Source of the DNA: Caryophanales bacterium
Lineage (GTDB): Bacteria; Bacillota_I; Bacilli_A; RF39; UBA660
Reading direction: 5' to 3'
Assembly: GCA_016288635.1 (NCBI GenBank)
Contig: JAEEKZ010000050.1
Location: 1-40,116, forward strand
DNA length: 40,116 nt
Positions 8,271 through 15,968 of this stretch are shown here, piece by piece. The first letter of the stretch is position 1. The number at the start of each line of letters is the position of its first letter. The notes under the pieces were generated by a model. It did not search any database. It saw only the letters and a program-made list of their open reading frames with translations, and was not told the origin of the DNA. Made by a program: the position numbers and the translations under genes.

Positions 8271-9872
8271 CTAGTTATAATTTCTAACTTCTTTAAATGC
8301 TGCTAATAAATTTTCTTTTCCATCAAATATTTTAGCATTGGTTAAATTTGCAATTTCTTGAAGTTGTCTTTCATCAGCAGTACCAAATGTAATGCTATAA
8401 ACTGGAATTCTTAAATTATTTCTACGATAATAATATGATAAATTTTGATATGTTCCAACATTGGCTGCACCATCAGTCATTGCAATAACAACTTTGTTAT
8501 AATCGTCACTTTCATTTTTTAATAATTCAAGTGCGTTTTGTATTGCATCATATAAAGCTGTTGATCCTCCAACTGAATTAGTCTTTATTTTGTTAATTAA
8601 TTCACTTGTATTATTTCCATAGTATGGTCCCCAAGTCTTATTAGCTCTCGTTTCAAATGGTATTACCGTTATTTTATCTTTTCTTGAGAACTGTAAGTTA
8701 TCTGATGCAGATTTTTCACTATCTAACAAATAATCCATAGAATTAATTAGACTTTCTATTCCTTCGCCATACATACTTCCTGAGTAATCTAGGCAAAATA
8801 CAATATCAATCGGTTTTCTAAATTCATCTAAGTAAAGGGTGATAGCCTTATTTATTACCTTTTTAGATGGATATTTAACCGCTGTTAAATATCTTGTGGT
8901 ATCTATACCATCATCTGGATTAAATATGCTCTTATCAGCATTTTTATTAATACCACCATACCAAGTTCTTCTACCAGTTTTTAATAATTCCCTTTGTCCT
9001 TCTTCACCTAATAAATATTTCTTTAAAGCGAAGTATTGGTCTTTTTTATCAGTATCGCCTTTGATATATGCGAATGTTGAATCATTAATTGGAACCCCGT
9101 CAACTGGGTAAATTGTATATAACTTATCATCTCCATTTAACTGTTTGTTAATATTAATAATTGATGATTCACTGGTGATGATTGCTTCAAAGTTCTTGTC
9201 GTTTTTGAACATTTCTTCAAGGTATGTTTCACTACCTGATACTCTTTCTACCCCAGAGAATAAACTTACTAGATTTTCTGCTAGTCTATCATCATCTAGC
9301 ATTTCTGTAGTTAACACCTCTGGAGATCCAGCAAGTGTATTTAGGAATCCTAGATATGCTGTTGCTCCTGTGTTAGTTGATAATACATTTGGCATAACAT
9401 ACTTTATTTGTTTGTTTTTAATAAGTTCTAGTATATCAGCGTTAGTAACTTTTCTATCAATTAAGCCAAGTTCTTTTGCTTTACTCTTTCTAATACCCAT
9501 GACTACTGGGGAAATACTTATTGAAGATGACTCAGAATAAATTGAGGTATTATCTAGCATATATAACCATAATGAGTTAGATATCCATGCTCCATTATAT
9601 TTACCTGAATTGGTATTTAATTCTTCAACAATGTCCAAATCACCCATATGGGTTATTTCCAAATCAATTTTATTCTTTTTAGCATAGGCTTTAAATGATT
9701 CATCTACAAATCTATTTTCATCTGAAGATAACAGATGAAAGGCATTATCATTTCTTCTGGGTTTATTTTCTATTGAATTGTTATTGTCTTCACCACCAAA
9801 GAAGACAAAATAGCCTATTACAAATAAAACTATCGCTAAAAGAATATTTCCTGAATCTTTATTTTTTTTCAT
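8271..9872 (-). CDS. Substrate-binding-like module fused to a von Willebrand factor A domain
   Basis: I take ATG 9872 (533 aa), with AAAAGGG eight bases upstream, over the track start at 9914, which would overlap the previous gene. The order is an N-terminal membrane anchor (about 8-27), a substrate-binding-like domain (about 45-330), then a C-terminal VWA domain starting near IVFCLDYSGSM (about residue 355). DYSGSM fits the metal-ion-dependent adhesion motif DxSxS; GGSTALYDA and MTDGAANVG complete it. So the VWA fold should bind Mg2+ and a protein partner outside the cell. The binding module is related to the separate protein at 6438-7643. A surface receptor or scaffold for the neighbouring XpaC/TelA/AAA proteins is inferred. 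Confidence 0.88.
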   Translation of the reverse strand: MKKNKDSGNILLAIVLFVIGYFVFFGGEDNNNSIENKPRRNDNAFHLLSSDENRFVDESFKAYAKKNKIDLEITHMGDLDIVEELNTNSGKYNGAWISNSLWLYMLDNTSIYSESSSISISPVVMGIRKSKAKELGLIDRKVTNADILELIKNKQIKYVMPNVLSTNTGATAYLGFLNTLAGSPEVLTTEMLDDDRLAENLVSLFSGVERVSGSETYLEEMFKNDKNFEAIITSESSIININKQLNGDDKLYTIYPVDGVPINDSTFAYIKGDTDKKDQYFALKKYLLGEEGQRELLKTGRRTWYGGINKNADKSIFNPDDGIDTTRYLTAVKYPSKKVINKAITLYLDEFRKPIDIVFCLDYSGSMYGEGIESLINSMDYLLDSEKSASDNLQFSRKDKITVIPFETRANKTWGPYYGNNTSELINKIKTNSVGGSTALYDAIQNALELLKNESDDYNKVVIAMTDGAANVGTYQNLSYYYRRNNLRIPVYSITFGTADERQLQEIANLTNAKIFDGKENLLAAFKEVRNYN

Positions 9873-9891
9873 AATACACGCCCTTTTCCTT

Positions 9892-10803
9892 TTATATTGT
9901 TTCTTTATTCTCAATTACATGTGGTAAATATATTCTTAAACCTATTAGTATTGGGGGAATAATAAAGTATGCTATCGTAAACATTGTTAAGTCTGATGTA
10001 ATTGGTAATAGCAATTGATTTGCTGACTCCCAAACTGTCGGAATAACTACAAGTGATGAAGTTGCTAAACTAAATGCTGTTGAAATAGCAAGCAGAATAA
10101 GCGATGCTATTATAAAACTTGCTGCAATCCAAGGGAAAGTTTTTATAAAACTTCTTTGTGCAGCGAACATACCTAAGATTATCAACACTCCAAAAATAAT
10201 TAGAACATTGCTTATAGCTTTTCCGGTAAAAACCATCGCCATTGAGTTTGCTTGAATAGCATATGTTTTAATAATTTTTATTAGTCCCTTATAATTTGTA
10301 GATAATATTTCATTAGCAGTTTTGGAATCCTTCCCAACTAATTTATTTCCCTCAAATTTTATTTGGGCATCATCACTAGATACTTCAAATTGTCCTGAAT
10401 ATATTATATAATTTGCAACATCCTCTAAAGTGTTCATTTCAGATGTATCAGTAAAAACTGATAATTTTTCTTTTAGCATTATTGTAATTTCTTCGCCTAA
10501 CGTTAATCCAGATTCCTTATATCTAGATAATAATTGTTTATAATCATCAGTTTTAAGATTTAATTGTTTTGTGATAGAGTTATCGTCTACCTCATCATAA
10601 AAAGAAGCGCTATCTATTACCTTTTGTATATCAAAATTGTCTATTGCTTTTTCTATTTTTTCGTTGCTTAGATTATTATTAATCGATTTTGTAATTGCAA
10701 ACCCTGACAAAACAAAGGTAAGGCCTATAACTAACAATATAGATATTATTATGCAAACAATATTAATAATGGTTTTTTTATCAAATTTAATATTTGTATT
10801 CAT
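9892..10803 (-). CDS. Unrecognised multi-pass membrane protein, first gene of the VWA/TelA unit
   Basis: The start is ATG 10803 (303 aa), just after a near-perfect AAGGTGA; the track's 10827 start adds eight residues with no ribosome site. It has one N-terminal membrane segment (about 10-32), a soluble helical region of about 160 residues outside the membrane, then three or four hydrophobic segments near the C-terminus. The sequence is acidic in the soluble region (DYKQLLSRYKESGLTLGEE). I do not recognise a family. It is the promoter-proximal gene of the unit, 19 bases before the VWA fusion, so it is probably a membrane partner of that protein. Confidence 0.8.
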   Translation of the reverse strand: MNTNIKFDKKTIINIVCIIISILLVIGLTFVLSGFAITKSINNNLSNEKIEKAIDNFDIQKVIDSASFYDEVDDNSITKQLNLKTDDYKQLLSRYKESGLTLGEEITIMLKEKLSVFTDTSEMNTLEDVANYIIYSGQFEVSSDDAQIKFEGNKLVGKDSKTANEILSTNYKGLIKIIKTYAIQANSMAMVFTGKAISNVLIIFGVLIILGMFAAQRSFIKTFPWIAASFIIASLILLAISTAFSLATSSLVVIPTVWESANQLLLPITSDLTMFTIAYFIIPPILIGLRIYLPHVIENKETI

Positions 10804-10831
10804 AATATCACCTTCTTTATAATCCATTAGT

Positions 10832-10837
10832 ATTTTA
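10832..10837 (-). promoter_or_regulatory. Extended -10 promoter of the VWA/TelA unit
   Basis: The minus strand reads TGATAAAATACTA about 28 bases before ATG 10803. A good -35 is not evident. The same GATAAAATACTA core precedes rlmN at 39743-39748. Confidence 0.55.
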
Positions 10838-10854
10838 TCACATAAATGCCAATT

Positions 10855-10879
10855 AAAAAAGATGGATTGACCATCTTTT
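10855..10879 (-). terminator. Intrinsic terminator after the paralogous membrane protein pair
   Basis: The arms AAAAGATGG and CCATCTTTT (10857-10865 and 10871-10879) with a 5-base loop are followed by T residues on the minus strand. The stop codon of the gene at 10878 lies in the arm. It separates that gene from the VWA/TelA unit. Confidence 0.8.
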
Positions 10880-11411
10880 ATGAAATCTTTTCGTATTCAA
10901 TACCATCAATAGTTACAGTATTACCATCTTGACTAAATTCTAAATTTTCAAATTTTCGCTTTGGTGCAGGGATCAATAGAGCTCTAATATTCTCAGGTAC
11001 TTCAATTGGGGCTAAATTTTCTTGAATCATTATACTGTCCTTATAACATTTACATAATACATATGTATTTGTTGGTGATTTTTGTCCGCCATAATCAATT
11101 ATATTTTTTTTATCCTCAATTTGGTTTGTGTTAGGGTTAAAAATCTGCACTATAGTGCTGCCACCTTCTTTATCGCCACTGTATTCACCATTTTGCATAA
11201 GTCGTTTAACTATTCCATAACATTTAAACCCATGCTCATTTATATTCTTTTTTAATTTTTTTTCTGCTATTCCAGCAAAAATAAGGAGGCCTCCTGTTAT
11301 TGTAAAAATCGCAAAAAACACTAATGAAATGCCATGGCTTTCGGGTATCCACCAAAAAGGAAGAATAGATAAAGAAACGAATATTATCATTATTATTCCT
11401 GCTATTATCAT
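10878..11411 (-). CDS. Small membrane protein, paralogue A
   Basis: The 177-residue protein has two N-terminal membrane segments (about 2-20 and 28-48), then a soluble beta-rich region. It ends with FSQDGNTVTIDGIEYEKIS. The neighbour at 11429-11974 has the same layout and the ending FSPDGEYVTIDGVKYKKK. Both also share a central IVQIFNPNTNQIED / IQIVNPETNQLED motif and a following VLCKCYKDS / VLCKYYQGD motif, so they are tandem duplicates. No known family is recognised. AAAGGAGA precedes the start. The pair follows the ABC transporter on the same strand. Confidence 0.82.
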   Translation of the reverse strand: MIIAGIIMIIFVSLSILPFWWIPESHGISLVFFAIFTITGGLLIFAGIAEKKLKKNINEHGFKCYGIVKRLMQNGEYSGDKEGGSTIVQIFNPNTNQIEDKKNIIDYGGQKSPTNTYVLCKCYKDSIMIQENLAPIEVPENIRALLIPAPKRKFENLEFSQDGNTVTIDGIEYEKIS

Positions 11412-11428
11412 GTTACATTCTCCTTTTA

Positions 11429-11974
11429 TTATTTTTTCTTGTATTTAACGCCATCTATGGTTACATATTCTCCATCTGGGCTAAATACTACATTTTCCGA
11501 ATTGGAAAAGTTTGATATTATTATTAACCTTTTTTTGGTTTCTTCTGGGATTTCATTTATATCTATTTTTTTTATTATATTTACATCTCCTTGATAATAT
11601 TTACATAGCACGATAGAGTTTACAGAATATTTTTTGTAGTTAAAACCTATAACTTCTTCAAAATCCTCTAATTGGTTTGTTTCGGGATTCACAATTTGAA
11701 TAGTTGCTTTATATTCTGGATTATCATTAACAGCAAAATCAGTTGTTTTTATTTCCCTAACCACTCCGTAACATTGAACACCATTTTTTTCGGTTTTTAT
11801 ATTTTGTATTACTGTTTTTCCACCACTAATTATTAAATATAAGGCTATAGCATCAAATACATATATAAGATTAAATGGCCCCATTAACATAAGAGAATGA
11901 GTCATTTCATAGAACATATGATGAAAAAACGTCACAAAACACCCAAATAAAATACCAGTTACTAATTTTGCCAT
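11429..11974 (-). CDS. Small membrane protein, paralogue B
   Basis: The 181-residue paralogue of the next gene has two N-terminal hydrophobic segments and the shared NPxTNQxED, VLCKxY and FSxDGxxVTIDGxxY motifs. The start has a strong AAAGGAGATAG Shine-Dalgarno. An extended -10 (TGTTATAAT) at 12006-12011 could serve the pair, although transcription may also enter from the ABC transporter gene because no clear hairpin lies between them. The function is unknown. Confidence 0.82.
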   Translation of the reverse strand: MAKLVTGILFGCFVTFFHHMFYEMTHSLMLMGPFNLIYVFDAIALYLIISGGKTVIQNIKTEKNGVQCYGVVREIKTTDFAVNDNPEYKATIQIVNPETNQLEDFEEVIGFNYKKYSVNSIVLCKYYQGDVNIIKKIDINEIPEETKKRLIIISNFSNSENVVFSPDGEYVTIDGVKYKKK

Positions 11975-12005
11975 ATTCTATCTCCTTTATTATAACTATA
12001 TTGAT

Positions 12006-12011
12006 ATTATA
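12006..12011 (-). promoter_or_regulatory. Extended -10 promoter of the paralogous membrane protein pair
   Basis: TGTTATAAT on the minus strand, about 30 bases upstream of ATG 11974. Confidence 0.55.
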
Positions 12012-12037
12012 ACATATACAATTATAAATATTAAATT

Positions 12038-14404
12038 TTATTCCATTCTTAGTGATTCAACTGGGTCTTTTTTTGCAGCCATACTTGCTGGTTTGTAACC
12101 TGCAATAACATTTAATATAATACTTAATAACACTAAAACTATGGCACTAGTTATAGGAAGTTTAGCCATACTTTCGAATTTAAATATTGCAACTAATATT
12201 ACATTGATTAAATTTGATAAAGCCAGAGCAACTACAATTCCTAATATACCGGCAATTGCTCCTTCAATAATTGTTTCTGCTATAAATACTCTTCTAACAT
12301 CTTTCTTTGATGCCCCAATCGCTCTTAATATTCCAATTTCTTTTGTTCTTTCTAGTACACTAATATAGGTAATAATAGATATCATTATTGAAGATACAAT
12401 TAGACTTATAGCAACAAAAGCAATTAATACATACGAAACAATATCAACAACTTTTGTGATTCCTCCCACTACGCCTTTCATTATGTCAGAGTATGTTATT
12501 TCTAAATCTGTGAACTTGTTGTCATCATTATATTTTGTTATTAAATCCTCTAGTTTTTCTTTTGATTCATAGTCTTTGGGATAAATATTAATACTTGATG
12601 GATCATCTAGTTCATATAATGCAAGTTTTGATGCAACATCATCGTATGTGTTTAAGAAGCCATCAAATTCTTCTCCGGTTAATACATTTACATTTTTGTT
12701 GTTAATTTGAGCTTGATATATTTGTGTTTGGCTATTCATCTCAATTACTTTTTCCGTTAATTGCTTTGTATATCCAACAAAACTTTCTGAACTTTCTTTG
12801 TCTTTAACTAATCCCACCACTTTGAGAGTAATTCCATTATTAATTATATTTTTCATATAGTTTTGATTGTTAGAATTATCAATATAAATATTATTTTCTA
12901 GTTTATAATAGTCAGTATTTAATATTAATTTATATGATAGGTTTAATAGTTTGTCATATGAAAATGATGTGGTCTCAACTTTGTAACCCTTACTCTTTTT
13001 AATTTTAGAAATATCTTCTATTAATATTTTTTTATCTTTAATTCCTAGCGAATAAAGAATAGTATCGTTTATTTGATTATCACTATTAACTACTAAAACT
13101 ATTTCATTTTCATTAGATGGTAAAGAACCCGCTAATAATTCATATTTCTTCTCTTTAATATCTATTTCTTTAAATAGATTTGTTTCTGTAGAATTTACTC
13201 CTAAATTACTTGGATTAACTTTTTCATAATCATTTGTATATACTTGGGGAATGATACCATAGTCATATTCTATTTTTGTTGATAATTCTTCAAATTCTTT
13301 TGTTGATTCTATGTATTTCTTAAATGCTTTGGTATTATTCTTTTTTAACACACCCTCATCTGTTATAGCAGATACTCTTACAATGTCATCTGTTGAACAA
13401 ATTTTATTTTCCGCACATTTTTCATTATCCCCAATCATTGAGAATGCCGCACTTAATGTTCCAAATAAATCATAACTTGTTTTTTCAATTCTTAAAGGAT
13501 AATCTGATAGTGATTCTCTTTCTAATTTTTTAGCATAACTATTAACTCCATTTGATAAAGCTAGGATTAAAGCAATTCCAATAATGCCTATTGAACCAGC
13601 AAGTGCAGTCAAAAAGGTTCTTCCTTTTTTTGTTAACAGATTGTTTAAAGACAATGATAAAGCCGATAGCAATGACATTGAAGTTTTGTTTGTCTTTTTT
13701 GCTTCTTTATTATCCTTTTCTTTACCCTTTACTGGATTACTGTCATTAATTATCAATCCATCTTTTAATTCAATTATTCTTGTCGAATATTTCTTAGCTA
13801 TCTCTGGATTATGGGTTACCATGATTACTAATTTATCTTTAGAAATTTCTTTTAACAAATCCATGATTTGATAGCTTGTTACAGAGTCTAGTGCTCCAGT
13901 TGGCTCATCAGCAAGGATTATCTCCGGATTGTTGACCAAAGCTCTAGCTATAGCTACTCTTTGCATTTGACCACCAGATAATTGGTTTGGTTTTTTTAAT
14001 ATGTGTTCTTTTAAGCCAACTTTTTCTAGGGCTTCAGTTGCTCTTTTTGTTCTTTCTGTTTTAGATACGCCTGATAATGTTAATGCTATCTCAACATTTT
14101 GTAATACACTTTGATGCATTATTAAATTATAATTTTGAAAAATAAAACCAACGCGATAATTACGATATGAGTCCCAATCTCTATCAGTGAATTCCTGAGT
14201 CGATATTCCGTCAATGGTTAAATCACCATCATCATATCGATCTAATCCCCCAATAATATTTAGTAGTGTTGTTTTACCACTTCCTGATGAACCTAAAATA
14301 GATGTGAATTCGTTATTTCTAAATTTTATATCAATTCCTTTAAGTACTTCTTGAATTGTTTCTCCAACTACATAACTCTTTTTTATCTTTTTTAATTCTA
14401 ACAT
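12038..14404 (-). CDS. MacB-type ABC transporter, ATPase fused to FtsX-like permease
   Basis: I use ATG 14404 (788 aa), preceded by TTAGGAGAAA. The track's 32-residue extension crosses the -10 at 14427-14432 and the preceding terminator. The N-terminal ATPase has Walker A GSSGSGKTT, signature LSGGQMQRVAIARAL, Walker B IILADEPTGALD and H-loop VTHNP. Then follow one membrane segment, a large extracytoplasmic domain (with a close cysteine pair, CAENKIC), and three C-terminal membrane segments ending in the FtsX-like ERTKEIGILRAIGASKKDV motif. This layout is the MacB mechanotransmission class, which acts on envelope or extracytoplasmic substrates and often in peptide resistance. A half-transporter that dimerises is expected. 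No two-component system is adjacent. The substrate is unknown. Confidence 0.92.
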   Translation of the reverse strand: MLELKKIKKSYVVGETIQEVLKGIDIKFRNNEFTSILGSSGSGKTTLLNIIGGLDRYDDGDLTIDGISTQEFTDRDWDSYRNYRVGFIFQNYNLIMHQSVLQNVEIALTLSGVSKTERTKRATEALEKVGLKEHILKKPNQLSGGQMQRVAIARALVNNPEIILADEPTGALDSVTSYQIMDLLKEISKDKLVIMVTHNPEIAKKYSTRIIELKDGLIINDSNPVKGKEKDNKEAKKTNKTSMSLLSALSLSLNNLLTKKGRTFLTALAGSIGIIGIALILALSNGVNSYAKKLERESLSDYPLRIEKTSYDLFGTLSAAFSMIGDNEKCAENKICSTDDIVRVSAITDEGVLKKNNTKAFKKYIESTKEFEELSTKIEYDYGIIPQVYTNDYEKVNPSNLGVNSTETNLFKEIDIKEKKYELLAGSLPSNENEIVLVVNSDNQINDTILYSLGIKDKKILIEDISKIKKSKGYKVETTSFSYDKLLNLSYKLILNTDYYKLENNIYIDNSNNQNYMKNIINNGITLKVVGLVKDKESSESFVGYTKQLTEKVIEMNSQTQIYQAQINNKNVNVLTGEEFDGFLNTYDDVASKLALYELDDPSSINIYPKDYESKEKLEDLITKYNDDNKFTDLEITYSDIMKGVVGGITKVVDIVSYVLIAFVAISLIVSSIMISIITYISVLERTKEIGILRAIGASKKDVRRVFIAETIIEGAIAGILGIVVALALSNLINVILVAIFKFESMAKLPITSAIVLVLLSIILNVIAGYKPASMAAKKDPVESLRME

Positions 14405-14426
14405 GTTATTTCTCCTAACGTTTGAT

Positions 14427-14432
14427 ATTATA
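14427..14432 (-). promoter_or_regulatory. -10 box for the MacB-type transporter
   Basis: TATAAT on the minus strand, about 22 bases before ATG 14404 and just after the terminator of the upstream gene. No convincing -35. Confidence 0.45.
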
Positions 14433-14449
14433 GTATTTCTATATCTCAA

Positions 14450-14482
14450 AAAAAAGACTATTTTGTCGTTATAGTCTTTTTT
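14450..14482 (-). terminator. Intrinsic terminator after the RsgI_M cysteine-rich gene
   Basis: A 12-bp inverted repeat, AAAAAAGACTAT/ATAGTCTTTTTT (14450-14461, 14471-14482), with a T-rich 3' arm. The stop codon of the upstream gene overlaps it. Confidence 0.85.
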
Positions 14483-15860
14483 AATTATGATTTGCTTCAA
14501 TTATATCGTATATTATGCATTCGGTTCCTTTTAAGCGACTGTTTTCTCTTTCACAATAATATCCAGGTGTTTTTTCAATTACATCATTGTAATTAATACA
14601 TTTATCATCTTCAGTTTTTGTATATCCACTTGGGCATTCTCTCTCGTGTCTTGGATCTTCCGCTTCTTCTTTTAGACATTTTTGTCCATCAAGAGTATAT
14701 CCATTTGGGCATCCATATTCTTCCACGATTGGGTCAATGTATTTAATTGAGTGTTCACAATATTCATCTCTACTCTTATATTGCTTACCATCACGATATC
14801 CTTCACAAATTAGTATGTTAGATGCATCATCCCAGCATTCTCCGCCTACTTGGATTTTTCCTGGGCATCCTGATGCAATAACCGGAGCTCTATGCCAATA
14901 GCATTTTCCACCAACTTTTTTAAATTCTGTACCATCGTGAGTTTCGCATGGAGACACTGGGTGTTTTGCATTTGATTTATCAACGCATACTATATCGTTT
15001 GCATCGCCAGCATTAGCCGTGGTTAATCCCATTTTTAATCTTGTTGATTCCTCTCCTGATGGGCATGTATATTTTATTGGTGTTGCATCAATTCTTTCTG
15101 TTCTTATACATTTATTATCCACTAATTCAAATTCACTAGGACAATATAATCTATCAGTATCAATAACTCCAGTTTCGGCATAGCATGTGCCTCCATTATC
15201 TACATATCCATTTGGACATACTTCTCCATTGGAAGCTGCATATCTTTCTCTTTCTTTTAAGCAAGAATCCCCTTCAAGGGTATATCCTTTATCACAAGAA
15301 ATTCCAGATGATTTTGTTTCCTCTAGTTCGTGAACTGATTTATCAATTAATGCTTCAACATCAATATTCTCATTTTCCTTTTTTACTTGATTGATATATG
15401 ATGCTTTACCAATGGAAATATTGTGTTTCTTAGCAAGCTCTTCATCTTCTTTTGTTACTTTATCAATTGTTATAATATAAGGATTTAGACCTTTTTCTTC
15501 GTATGAGTCTCTTATTTTTTTGTCTAGCTCATCATTTGATATTTTTCCTTTTGAGTAAATTATTATTTCAATATGTTCTTGGTCAACATATCCTTTTTCA
15601 ACAGTCTTTTCGGCAATATAGTTTAATGTTTCGTCTAGTGATTTTCCAACTAGATTTTGACTAATAACTTCTTTAGCATCATCATTTAGTGCAATAATGC
15701 TTTTGACCATAGAGTTATTAGTCAAATTAATTTCAATGCTAGGATTTATATCTAGCGTAATTGTTGAAGCAGCTTTATTATTTCCAAATAATATGAAACA
15801 AGCAACTCCTACAACTAAAACAAGGCAAATAAGTATGGGAATAAGTATTTTCTTTTTCAT
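14481..15860 (-). CDS. Membrane-anchored RsgI_M-domain protein with ten two-cysteine modules
   Basis: The start is ATG 15860 (459 aa), after AGGAGAGAG; the track's 15914 start lies upstream of the -10. A membrane anchor (about 5-25) is followed outside by a domain like the middle domain of RsgI anti-sigma factors: ITLDINPSIEINL, IIALNDDAKEVI and a GYV...IEIIIYSKG stretch. It lacks the cytoplasmic RsgI_N sigma-binding part, so it is not a complete anti-sigma factor. From about residue 195 to the end there are 20 cysteines that fall into ten two-Cys modules of the form C-P-x-G-Y...G-x-x-C (for example CPNGYVDNGGTC, CPNGYTLDGQKC). They would suit disulfides or a ligand-binding stalk outside the cell. 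The gene has its own promoter and terminator and precedes the ABC transporter. Confidence 0.82.
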   Translation of the reverse strand: MKKKILIPILICLVLVVGVACFILFGNNKAASTITLDINPSIEINLTNNSMVKSIIALNDDAKEVISQNLVGKSLDETLNYIAEKTVEKGYVDQEHIEIIIYSKGKISNDELDKKIRDSYEEKGLNPYIITIDKVTKEDEELAKKHNISIGKASYINQVKKENENIDVEALIDKSVHELEETKSSGISCDKGYTLEGDSCLKERERYAASNGEVCPNGYVDNGGTCYAETGVIDTDRLYCPSEFELVDNKCIRTERIDATPIKYTCPSGEESTRLKMGLTTANAGDANDIVCVDKSNAKHPVSPCETHDGTEFKKVGGKCYWHRAPVIASGCPGKIQVGGECWDDASNILICEGYRDGKQYKSRDEYCEHSIKYIDPIVEEYGCPNGYTLDGQKCLKEEAEDPRHERECPSGYTKTEDDKCINYNDVIEKTPGYYCERENSRLKGTECIIYDIIEANHN

Positions 15861-15882
15861 AATTCTCTCTCCTACTATATAA

Positions 15883-15888
15883 AGTATA
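15883..15888 (-). promoter_or_regulatory. Extended -10 promoter of the RsgI_M gene
   Basis: TGTTATACT on the minus strand, 22 bases before ATG 15860. It makes the longer ORF start unlikely. Confidence 0.55.
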
Positions 15889-15905
15889 ACATATATTATT
15901 GAAAC

Positions 15906-15934
15906 AAAAAACAAGATTCATTAATCTTGTTTTT
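15906..15934 (-). terminator. Intrinsic terminator after the kinase-fusion gene
   Basis: A 12-bp inverted repeat, AAAAACAAGATT/AATCTTGTTTTT (15907-15918, 15923-15934), with a CATT loop and a T-rich arm. Confidence 0.8.
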
Positions 15935-15968
15935 AACATTTATTATTTTCTTCTTAAAACATGAATAA

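Noticed and set aside
14405-14500. 32-residue N-terminal extension of the ABC transporter in the track
   Set aside because: It would cross the upstream terminator and the -10; a good ribosome site precedes ATG 14404.
14481-15860. Anti-sigma factor call for the RsgI_M protein
   Set aside because: The cytoplasmic sigma-binding domain is absent and no sigma factor gene is adjacent.
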